The position numbers and the translations under genes were made by a program. Shown here one piece after another: positions 44,839 to 55,524 of a DNA stretch of 64,000 nt. The DNA is taken from positions 192,411,739 through 192,475,738 of the forward strand of contig JASDDO010000026.1 of assembly GCA_030015575.1 (NCBI GenBank), in the 5' to 3' direction. A model generated the notes under the pieces. The model was not told where the DNA came from, searched no databases, and was given only the letters and a program-made list of their open reading frames with translations. Position 1 is the first letter of the stretch. Each line of letters begins with the position of its first letter. This DNA comes from Agapanthus africanus. Its lineage: Eukaryota; Streptophyta; Magnoliopsida; Asparagales; Amaryllidaceae.

Positions 44839-44856
44839 TGGCGCCGTTGCCGGGGA
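44839..44856 (+). other. Primer-binding site, tRNA-Asp type (plus-strand element)
   Basis: TGGCGCCGTTGCCGGGGA, perfectly complementary to the 3' end of plant tRNA-Asp, two bases after the LTR end. It is the exact counterpart of the site at 43041-43058 on the other strand. Confidence 0.95.
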
Positions 44857-45896
44857 GACGGTAATGTATTTTCTTTCTTGTTATTCGGGTTAATATTTTT
44901 TCTTTATATATATAAATAAAATCTTTTTGTTATTTTTGATAATTTTTGTGTGCAAGTGTGCAGGCTAATCTGGAGCAAGTACAGTAATCAAATCAAGAAA
45001 CAGAGATTTTTATTAGGGTGTACAGAGAAGGGCACGTATACTGACCTGAGATTCAGGCGCCAGATCATCAATTTGACCACGGAACCGCGGTCAAAGAGGG
45101 GATACGGCGGCGGTTCCGCGGTCCTTTTTAGGCTTCTGAGCCCCAAATTTTTTCTGCCCTTTCTCTTTCCTCTAGTTCTCTCTCTGAATTCCACTATACT
45201 GTATTTTCTGCAGGTTTCTTTGCACAGAATTGCGCCGCCGCAAAAATAATTTTTTGTTGTTTTAGATTTTGTTTGTTAATCGCTTTGCATATACTAATAC
45301 GGACATTAAGGGGCTTGAACACCAATTCAGATTGGGTGGGGATTTCATCACCCTTCCTAAGACCCCACAAATCACTAATTGCATACGCATTACCTTGAGC
45401 TAATAAAAAATACTAGACTCAGCCCTAAGGATGTCGCACTCAATAGGACAGAGGACTGGTTGTAGACATCGGCCGTTTATCCTATCCTGACTTTGCGGTG
45501 TCTAGGCAAGTGTGTCCAAGGCAAGTGGTTACTTAATTAGGACCACTACTTACGTAGTGGGGAGCCTCCCACTTACCTGGCACTTACCTGGCCGCAATTG
45601 GCGGAAAAGAGGCGGATTGAGGTCCTATTTCTAGCCCTTTGGAACAGTTAGGAGCAGTCTAGTTGGACTTTAAAGACCCTAGCTCTAGGTGTGTTTGTGC
45701 ATATTGTAATTGTGATTGTGATTGTGATTGTGATTGTAAATTTTAGTCCCATAATTCCGTATTCTTTCAAACAAACAATTTTTAAAACTCCAAAAACAAA
45801 CATTTTTTTCTTTTAATAAAAAAAACAAAAAAAAAACAAATCTACACTCTTTTTCCCCTCCTTTTTTTTGCCTTTCTTTCTTTCTCTCTTCATATC
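44857..45896 (+). other. Leader of the plus-strand Athila-like element
   Basis: Contains an imperfect palindrome TTTGACCACGG/CCGCGGTCAAA (45072-45095) and GGCGGCGGTTCCGCGG (45106-45121), 216-266 nt from the PBS. Also a (gtgatt)n run (about 45708-45735) and a cttaccatttt-type pyrimidine-rich stretch before the ATG at 45897. No gene seen. Confidence 0.75.
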
Positions 45897-47125
45897 ATGG
45901 GTACCCCACCTCGCAAAACTCTTGCCGAACTTTGGTACCCACAACCAGACATTACTTCTTACGGTTCTTGCTTTGGCCGAACGTCGAACGATCCCTCCAT
46001 GCCCAAAATCTCTTTGAAAGATCGGATAGCCGCGTCTAGGACAAACACTTGCCCTCCGCAATCCATTTTGTATCAACCTTTTCAACCTCCCCCACCCTCT
46101 TATGTTGATACCCCTTTTGCAAGTCGTCCTTTGTCCGTCGCTGAACATATTGAACAATCCCGTAGCCGATCTTTCACTCCTTTCTCCACTAATTCTTGGG
46201 ATCAACAATTCCATTCACCTTCTTATCCAAATGTTGATCCTGCTCCTGTCCAGCCATTCAATTCCTACCAGTCCTACCCGGCTTTTACACCTTCCCTAGA
46301 CATTGCTTCTGAACCGCCATTTGGAAGTTTTCAGTATCCAAACAACTTTAAATCTTTTACTGAAACCCCTTCCCAACCCATGTCTAGTCTGGAACAGTCA
46401 TTGGAAGACTTTAGGGTAGCGTCGTACCAACAGATGATGGATTTGAATGCGTCCATGGCCGCCCTCATACAACCTAGTGACCTGGTCGCTAGTTTTCAAC
46501 TAGCTTCAAATTTTCCAATGTATGAAGAGGCGGTAGGACAGGTTGAGAATGTGAGTGGAGAGAGTGAGATGTACCCCCTTCCGAATCAAGCCTACCGGTT
46601 TCAACTTGAATCCCACAACTCCGGTTTTGAATGTCTATCTAGTGTTCCAGACGATTCATTGATTAAAAATAGAACAGATAATGAGTTGTGTTACTTTGTA
46701 GTGTTTGATTTGCCCGATTGTGAAGGGTCCCTTTTGAGTGAAACCACACCCAATCCTTTTGACCTCTACACCTCCACTCTAGAACCTGAATTGATTGATA
46801 TCCATGCTTTTTTTGAGGTGTCTGAGAATATAGATTTTCACTTGATTGAGGACATTGACGCTGGGAATATTTTGGATGATGAACCCATTGATTTGACTGA
46901 GTTTTTCTCTTCAATTCATCATCCCGAATCATTAAATGACTTTCCCGAACCCCATATGCTTCTGGATTTTGAGGATAAATGCATGGATGTGCTTAACTTC
47001 GAGGAGAATTTTGAGGATATTTTTGAGGATGAACCAGTTTTAATTGATCAGTCGGATTTTCCAATTCATCCTGTTCCTTTCATTAACTGTGTACACCCTC
47101 CTGAATCTTTAACCGATAACCTTCC
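45897..47125 (+). CDS. Unrecognised acidic ORF at the gag position, 5' part
   Basis: ATG at 45897 is the first strong start after the leader. The N-terminus (RKTLAELWYPQPDITSYGSC) is faintly like the TLxEL..P start of Athila Gag proteins, but nothing after it resembles Gag: no Retrotrans_gag core and no CCHC knuckle. A Pro/Ser/Tyr-rich section (residues about 55-160) is followed by a predicted helical stretch (SLEQSLEDFRVASYQQMMDL). After that comes a strongly acidic half with repeats of HPESL and FEDIFEDEP. The frame is open for 409 codons up to the LARD insertion and then continues at 60402. Long preservation suggests use, possibly as a substitute Gag; function unknown. Confidence 0.7.
47121..47125. 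repeat. LARD target-site duplication, left copy (CTTCC)
   Basis: CTTCC before the LTR start TGTCACG at 47126 and again at 60402-60406 after the other LTR. Confidence 0.95.
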
Positions 47126-50100
47126 TGTCACGTCCCGAAAGTACGGAATATGACCGGCACTTAAACTACGAACGTCTTAAGGCGTACGTAATCTAAGTAA
47201 GCCGAAAACCCAGAAATCCAAACCAAGAAAAGTAGTAGAGAGTAGGAAGAACCATAGCAATCAACCTGTAAGCAACATAATATACAACGCCTAAAGGCGA
47301 GGATCACAACAGAAAGGTAAATCTAACAGCAAGAAATCCATAGAAATATAACGCGCGACTCTACGGTCGAAAGAATAAACATCACTGGTCTCTATCTCAA
47401 AAAGTACTTGTTTGGTTGATGGAACTTCTAGATACAACTGAAATATAATATACAATGTATAAAGATGGGTATGATACAATAAACCCACCTACTAGCAAGT
47501 CACCCGAAAGGAACAGTGCCCGCAAAGCCGTATTAAAACCTGTACGGCAAACCTGCAAGAAACTGGGGTACAACGGGGGTGAGTTGCCAACTCGTGAGTA
47601 GAAAAAGCTCTACGAACAGAAAATCGCATGTATGACGCAATCCTAGGTCATACGATCAATATATAAACCTCAAATGAATAAGTCTGAAGCATGCTAAGGT
47701 GGCAATGAAACATCTATACATGTAAGTAGTACCAAGTGCTCGTGTCAGTGCCTCAGGTAATAACATGTCATATATAAGAGGTATGTCTGCAAGGAGTAAT
47801 ATGATGAAGTATCAAATGGATATCAATACACATATATTAGCGTCCCATTCCACTAATATTGGTGTAAGGGTATATATAACAGCGCCCTCATACCCTGTTA
47901 TATATACAAATGAAGTATGATCAATGTAATCGAGGTCTGTATGTAATCAAAGTTTGTATAAACGTGGATCCCGTCCACCCGTCACCCAATGACAATAAGC
48001 ATCATGCACGTAAATATCATAAGCATATGCATGGAAGTACGAGGATATAATCAAAATCATGGAACCGGAGTGCCCAGCATCGAGATTCGAAAACATCATG
48101 AAAACTGTGCCCAGCATCGGCACATAAATCCTCATATATCGGGCACCCGTCAGTCTGGGTCAGCCCACGGGCTCCGTCTGCGGTATCGGCCCTCGGCCCC
48201 AGCAGTACGCCCATATCCATCTCTCAACTCCGGTCGGTATCCTCCGGATATCCGCCGAGCTCAAATACAATCACCGGTAGGTAGTAGTCCTTCTGCCAGG
48301 CTCACCGTCTTCTACACAGCGATCCTTTCTCGTCCCGGGGTACCATACCGGGCCCACCATGTACCCGCAATCGGCCTCATCCGCCTCCTCGAATCGGGTT
48401 TCACATGTCACTCTAGCACCGAGAAAACACATGGTGGACGCACAGAAATATCATATCAAGGGTAACCGGGTTTTTAAAACAATTACATATTTTCCTTTGA
48501 AATATCCACGGTTTCCAAATCCAGAAATATCATGAAGACAACATATCTCAATGCGTATAATCAGAAGCATGATATATGCAACATGTAAAAGAAATGCAAG
48601 CATATCTGTCTATCATGCAACCTGGAATAGTAATATGCACATATTGAGGAAAACCGTTGTTTTAAAATGAATCAGTTTTGAAGAGTATCTTGCGGTTTCC
48701 AAATCTAGAATTATCATCTATATATGTGCAAATATGTATATGTACAAATATGAGTGTACGACAGGCAGGTGCACAAGTATGAGTGTACAATAAGTATGTG
48801 CATAAGTATAAGTGTACGATAAGTATATGTACAAGTATGCCATGCAAGGGCCATATCCTGAATGCAACAGTACTATAGTGTAGTGACATGGCAATTATCG
48901 ATGACGAAGTGTGTGAGCCGGCAAACAGTGTACGTGGACATATGCATCATCGATAATTGTGCCGGTGTCCTAACAGCATGATGATAATATAACAATAGCT
49001 CCTGAAATGAAATGCGAATAGCAATGAAAATGCGGAATTGAATAAATCAACGCAACTGTGAAGTGTCTACATCAAGATGTATATGTCATGAAATTGTGCC
49101 ATTTGAAATAAGACAAATCGGGGTTTTTAGTAAAATAAGGGCTACGGAGTTTTTAAGTAAGATACGTCCTCTGAAAATATCCGTAGAATCCCATTACTTG
49201 TTTTTAAGATATTCCCGATTCGTAAGTTTTTGAAATAGGTATGGCTCGGGTCTAGTCTAACATCTATTATACTAACCACTGATCTAACTATCAAGTAGGT
49301 CGGGAGGGGTATGGAAACCACCTAATCTGAGTCAATATATACATAAATATAAATATAAATAGTCGGTGATTCCGCCTCAATAGTATCGCGTATTATACCG
49401 TATGTCATCTAACATAAATATAAATAGTCGGTGATTCCGCCTCAATAGTATCGCGTATTATACCGTATGTCATCTAACATCCTCGAGTCATGAGTGCGGA
49501 TCAAACATCAATATATAGCTCGTACGGTAAATCGTCATACGGCTTCCTAATAGCTGGGTACGGGTCAATATCATAATCAGCTCATCAATTATTTGGTATC
49601 CTTATCATCATCTCCAATAATCTGGGGTACTGATCTAAGTCTAATACGAATCGATACCATTATAAGTAAGAACACGTGTGTGAAACACACGTCCCAAGGC
49701 CCGCTAAAAATCATATATCGTATCCCAAATACGAATCACATCACATCACCGATATCACAGCACTATGCCCAATCTCATTGACTCATCTTCAATGTCCTCC
49801 AATATCCTCATCATCACAGTAAAAACATAGCAAATATGCACGTGTGTGCGTGTGGGTGTAAACCTATTCTTGGGTCGCGACTAGAAACTACACTAGTTAC
49901 TTCTAACCCTAACCTATGCATATTACACCTAACACATCCTAAACAACCAAGTCACACATAAGCTAACATATATCTGTATATATAAAGTATATATGGTATA
50001 CTAGACATCGGACTGCAGGGGTGCTATACGCCATCCACCCGACTTCTCCCCGTAGATATAAATCTACTCACCTTTCTATGTGCGTGCTGGTGCCGATGTC

Positions 50101-51876
50101 GCCATTGCATCTCCAACGCCTCGACGCCACGTGAGTACCTACAAGAATATTACACGCTAAAACATATGAAAACCATGTCGAAAACCAAAAAGGTGCACGC
50201 TACGCCCATAGGTAAAAACCTGTGGCCTCGTGTGCAAACGCAGCCAATATCCACTGTCGTTGACGTCCAAACGCCACCCGACAGAACGAATCATCGAATA
50301 CCAAAAACCCATACGAAAACAAGTCGTAAATCATACGCCAACTCATGAATATCAATCCAGATTCTATCCTAACTGGAATCATTCAAAACTAGACACACCA
50401 GGGGTCATGTTTACATGAAATAGGGCTGTGCACGCAAAACGAGGGGATTCCCTACTGCTCTGGCCACAAATTGCGGCCAGAGGGAATATATCTGCGGCCA
50501 GGAATTTGAGGTGGGGGCTAAGGTTTTAGGGGATGGTTCCAGGGTGCCTGCACAGCTTACTGCCAAGTCAATTTTAATTTAGGAGGTCTCGGGTTGAAGC
50601 AGATACCAGAAAGGTCACAAAATCGACAAAATCGCTAAAATACGCCAAGTTGAAACATTCAGGTAACTTACTGGAAATCTGGGGTAATCTTGGTTACAAT
50701 GGTCTCAAATACACCTAACAAAGTTACCCTAACGATTAAAACCATCACTTGGCCACATCTCACTCAATTTTTATCTAAACTAGCTCTAATCTACTTAATA
50801 ACACTAAGTTTCAACCAATTATCCATAACTTAACAAGATAGGAGTGGGTTGCAAGATTTATACCTCAAGGAAACCCTAGGATGAGGGAGAAAGGAAGATC
50901 TTTAAGGAGGGGAGTGTGTGGTTGCTGGTGGAGTGCTGTGGCTACTGTTGGGCTGCCTCAAGTGTTGCTGGTTTGCTTGTGCTGATGCTGTTCTGGCTGA
51001 AGCTGTTGCTATTGTTATTGTGTTGGGTTGCTGTTGTTACAGCAGCTGCAGCTGTAGTTGAAGTGTGGTGAAGTGTGAGGTGGTAGGATGATGATGGTGT
51101 GGATTTGCTTTGAAATGAAGTTGCTGCTGCTGTTTTTACAGTAGCTGCTGATGCTGCTGAATCAAAAATTGGGGCTGATGGGGGTGTATGGGGGCTGAAG
51201 TGTGCTGAGGGTAGGCTGGTGTTTCATATCAGCTGCTGCTGCAGCTCATGATGGTGCTGTTGTAATGGTTTTTGAGTGTGAGAGTGTGTGATGTGAGGAA
51301 AGGTGTGACAAATGAGAGGGGGTGGTATGAGTGAGAGGGGGGTGAAAGAACACAAGGGATTATGGAATGAGATGGACCATGGCACACCCTAACCACCTCT
51401 CTCTCTCTCTCAATGTTGCTTGCTCAAGCCATCAAGGCTCCCCCTCTCTCACCTACCTACAAGTCAACCCCTACCCTAATCAAATTTAAACAAAGCTACA
51501 CCCTTAATTAAACTAATTATCTTAACCAAAAGGTTAACCCATCATGGTCATCTACATGGTTCAACCCTAGGCTTAACATGGCCAAAACATGAAACAAGTG
51601 TAGAAAAATGTTATGTGCACATTTTTGCACAAAAAGCCAAAAAATCCAATTAGCGATTTTTAATCGCGGTTAACACCAAAATAGCATTTACGTAACCATA
51701 AAAGCTTAAAAATGACATATTTCCACAAAATAACCTATTTTAGAATTTCCATAATTTTCTCCAGAATTTTCACCATTTATCGGTATTTAATTATACCGAC
51801 TATTAAAATATTCATTAAAAATTAATATTAAATTATGAAAATTCTCAAAAATAATATTTTTTTTTGAAATGTTACA
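47126..51876 (-). repeat. LARD 3' LTR
   Basis: 4751 bp, matching 55525-60401. Differences include a 65-bp tandem duplication near 49350-49479 that the other LTR has once, and absence of about 130 bp present at about 59383-59575. Both LTRs carry a 13-bp perfect inverted repeat, CAATTATCGATGA (48892-48904, 48947-48959). A CTG/GCT-rich tract lies near 50920-51250. A TATA-like minus-strand TATAAAT lies near 50848-50855. The 158-codon frame at 47989-48465 recurs in the other LTR, but I recognise nothing in it. Confidence 0.94.
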
Positions 51877-51890
51877 TTCTTCCCCCCTTA
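51877..51890 (-). other. LARD polypurine tract
   Basis: On the minus strand, AAGGGGGGAAGAA directly precedes the 3' LTR start TGTAACATTTC. Confidence 0.9.
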
Positions 51891-52514
51891 ATGAAATTCG
51901 GTCCCCGAATTTAAATTTAAACCCCCAAATTCCAAAACATTTCAACAAACTGTCCAAGTCAACGGGGCTCCGAAATCATCAATAAATAAAACGCATTGTA
52001 GCGCAATACATGCACATGTGTAACGAGCAGATAACTCAAAATCAAAACTCCGTCAAGCATCCCGCAATCATCGGATATAAGGTGAAAACATGAATGCTAA
52101 ATACAAAGCAAAACCGATATGCCATAAATCGGAACTATACATGTAAATATATGAAGGAAATGCATGCCAAAATTCTTTAAAGTCAATGTGCAATGCGCAT
52201 AACGCTGCACAGTGGTGGACGTTTCTATAAGAAAATAGTCATATACTTATATATCGTTGTTTAGTATGCACGATCCGTCATTTTGAAAACACTTTTAGAA
52301 GGGTTTCATGTTTTAAACGTTTCGTGTCACATCAGACACGTATATAAATAATTAGACTATAGCTCGCTTTCGAAAATCCCTTTGAAATCTATCAATGCAT
52401 GCAAAATATATCCAGGCACTGTCCTCTGACTAGTCCTGCTCATTACGAAAACACATTGCAAATATCATAAAAACGTACTGCTCCATAAAAATCAATCCCC
52501 AAAATGCATATGAA

Positions 52515-52975
52515 AACCCTGTGCGTCCGGTGCGCACGGAAATCAAAATCCATACATGTGCCAAGCAGGTGCACAAAACGACGTCGAGGTGCAACGGGTG
52601 TGTACGAAGCATCTGTCATAGGCAACGTGTGTTCCTGACAGCAAAATCAGGTGCATCTGATATGCACGAAAAAAATCTCGATTTAGTGCATCTGGTGTGC
52701 ACTAAATCGCATCTCATAACCTGCGCCCAACATGCGCTAACAATCCAAATCTGGTGCATCCATCATGCATGAAATCATGAAATCTAACAACAAGCGCCGA
52801 ACACGCGCAAAGATCCAATCGGGTGCATAAAGTGCACAAAACAAATATCGAGCATTATCATCGAAATCGAAGTCCAGTGCATCCAATTGCACAAAATACG
52901 AAGCACTGCACTGCAAGCATATATGAACTATACCGAGTGCAAAAACTAAACCGCGTGCGTGCATACGCACAAAAT
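52515..52975. repeat. Array of GTGC...GCAC hairpins
   Basis: At least eight short palindromes, each different: GTGCGtccggtgCGCAC (52521-52537), GTGCATctgatATGCAC (52651-52667), ATTTAGTGCA...TGCACTAAAT (52681-52707), GTGCATAAAGTGCAC (52823-52837), GTGCAtccaatTGCAC (52877-52892) and GTGCGTgcatACGCAC (52955-52970). Most are followed by aaaatc-like tails. Confidence 0.75.
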
Positions 52976-54454
52976 CAACTCAATATCTAAAACCCATAAA
53001 ATCATCACATGTAAAACCAAGGCACGAAAACGATATCAAGTGTAACAACCGTGCGAAAATCGTAAATACTCCGTAAGCGCAATCATGGTGCAAGAAAAAA
53101 AGTATCGTGAAACTCAGTCATCAAGACTAAATCATGCAAACGGAACGCCCAAAACACCAAAATCCAAGATGAAGGATATGTGATAATCGAATCACAAAAT
53201 CACAAATCGTAAATACCGTCGTCGGTATACCCTCCTTCAAACCGGGAAGTGTCGGTGCATCCAATGCTAACAGCGCGAGTTATCTACTTACCTTTGGCTC
53301 ACGGTCTGGCGCCCTTTGTCTTTGGGTCCTTGTCTTCTCTGCGGATTACATATCTCGCAATCAATCGGCTCATCAACCCTGTCAGGTGTGCTAACGGGGA
53401 CGATTCCGTTCTGGCACTTTCTCTGGTCATCTCTCGGTCAATCATCACAACCACTCGTAATGCAGCATCTCACTGGAGTTGGCCTCTGGCTCTTTGAAAG
53501 CACATCATATCTGATTTTGGGTGCAAATATCATTGCAGTTGTGTCCTAGAAGGAATCCTGCTCAAGGTCTCTTCCGACCTCGTCTATGCCGATCTGTACG
53601 GAGGCTGGTACTATTATATCATCTTTTCTCGTTTTCTGGACATCTGCATATGCCACACACATTTCCTCGGAAACTGGCCGTATCCCAACGCCTCTGTAAG
53701 TATATCAGGTCTCTAGCCTCGACGGAAAGTAATGACAGTTTGTCAGCGTCTCGTACGAACCTCTTGTCCCGCTCGTCTTATCGTCGTCCACTATGACGTC
53801 ACGCCGTGTTATCTACGCACTGTAACTGCTCTCGGCCACGGTCTATCCGAAGTCTCCCGCACGGACTCGAAATCGCGTACTCTGTAGCTTCACCATACTG
53901 TAGAAAATGTCTGGCCGAACAGGTACTCAGGAGCGCGCCCCAACCATCGGAGGAAATACTCAATACTCATCCGTCCTTGATCAACTCATACGCATCTGGG
54001 TGAGGTCCTTACCCGAACCTGGTCAACTATCTCGTTGACGATGCCGAACTGTGGCCTGCTGGGCGTGCGCAATATGACCACTCCTGGGTCTAAGTCTTCT
54101 CATAATTTATTCCAGAGAGGTCCTGTCTAGGCCTTTCTCAAATCTCGTTTTTGCCGAATTGCCCGGAAGTCATCGTCCTCTACAAAAGCTAATTCTTGTT
54201 CTGAAACAGCTGCGTACTCATCACAATTCCTTCTGGAAGGTATATCCATAAACAAAGCCTCTGCGTACGTATTGCATCTCTGATGTTAACGGATTGGGAC
54301 GTCATCTCGTTGAAATCTCTTGCGAACTCTTTACTTCACTCTGCTCGATGTTGACTGATTCGGACTCATCTCGTCGTGGCTGCATGGGCTGAGCTCCAAC
54401 GGCTATCCTCGTATCTGGAGTCTCCTAAGAAATTCATCTCACCACCTAGCATCC

Positions 54455-54740
54455 GAATGAAGTCGAACCATTCGATCGATTCGTCAAAACCTCATAATCC
54501 CCCAAGAGCTCAACATCTTGGGTATAGTTTAACAGTATCGAGTACGTACCACAGCATCGATGGTCTAGCCGTAGAAGGGCAAACCCAAGCCTCACTAATG
54601 GCGCCGCGGAATTGCTGCAAACCCTAAGGTTCAAGGGCTTTCACACGGTCATTATGTCGAGTTAGGTTTTCATTCTTCTAGAGGGTCCATATGATTGCCT
54701 GTATGTCTTTCCGAATACTTTAAACTTGGAATAATAGGTT
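54455..54740 (-). repeat. Segment homologous to the copia-1/copia-2 leader
   Basis: Shares, in the same order and strand, cgatcga, agctcaaca, cgtagaagggcaaacccaag, aaaccctaaggttcaa, tcgagttagg and cttctagagggtccat with copia-1 (about 14262-14500) and copia-2 (about 33960-34190). It is therefore a copia-type leader fragment within a gypsy-type LARD. Confidence 0.82.
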
Positions 54741-55508
54741 TCTGACATTCGATCGTCTCAATCGACTCTCAACAAACCTGTATGAAGTCGCCTCTAGCTG
54801 GAATAAATCTATCTGATGACCTCGCATCGGGATAGAGAACGAACCACATGTCCTAGTCATTCACCCTCGGTGACTAGCGACCTTCTAAAATCTCCTAGCA
54901 CAATCTCATACGGCAATAACTCCAACATCTGGGGCGATTTCCCGTCGCTCGCAGCAACAACTGGCTCATTCGTCCGTACACTGAACGGCGCCTCAATCCT
55001 TCAGGAAAGGCGATACATTGGCGGTCATCTCTAAACCGGTCTACTCTAGATCTGAGTAAGACTCTCCACACTGGAAATCTTGAACTCAACTGGCAGCTCT
55101 AACAATGGCCCGATCCTCTGGTGCTGATCTGCTCGTCCGAGAAATCTCATACCGCGATCAATCCAACGCTCGTGGCGCGAAAACACAATAAAAGACACAT
55201 CTCTGCATTCATGTGTCGTCGGAATCACGTCCTGGTCAGTCCTCGTTCGCAACGAGCTCATGCTGACCGCAACTCTTAGCCGTAGCTCTCCCTGCCCGTA
55301 ATCGTGGCAGCAAAACCATAACTGGTACCGATGAGGCTAGATCAAGAATGAATATGATACTGAACAAAGAAATGTACATCCTAAGGCTTCTTAAGTGGAG
55401 TGGCGTGTCGTAAATATGCCGCGGAACATACCCACGGTACGTCACTCTACTTTAGTCACCTATTCCATCAACCAAGGGTCATCCTACGCTCCGAAGGTAA
55501 AACCTAAC

Positions 55509-55520
55509 GCTCTGATACCA
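55509..55520 (-). other. LARD primer-binding site, initiator-tRNA-Met type
   Basis: On the minus strand TGGTATCAGAGC, four bases from the 5' LTR end at 55525. Confidence 0.93.
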
Positions 55521-55524
55521 ACTT

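Larger units (their letters stand above)
51891..55508 (-). other. LARD interior, no convincing coding capacity
   Basis: Open frames are short (at most about 90 codons) on both strands and carry no gag, protease, RT or integrase motif. The left part holds a hairpin array (52515-52975). The segment about 54455-54740 resembles the copia leaders. I find nothing definite in the rest. The interior may be conserved for RNA functions such as packaging, as proposed for LARDs. Confidence 0.7.

Noticed and set aside
47989-48465. 158-codon ORF present in both LARD LTRs (also 56387-56863)
   Set aside because: Duplicated because the LTR is duplicated; no recognised domain, no start context and it runs antisense to the element. 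Kept as LTR sequence.
53249-54003. Three plus-strand ORFs of 65-91 codons in the LARD interior
   Set aside because: Sequences show no gag/pol motifs, lie antisense to the element and have no support beyond being open.
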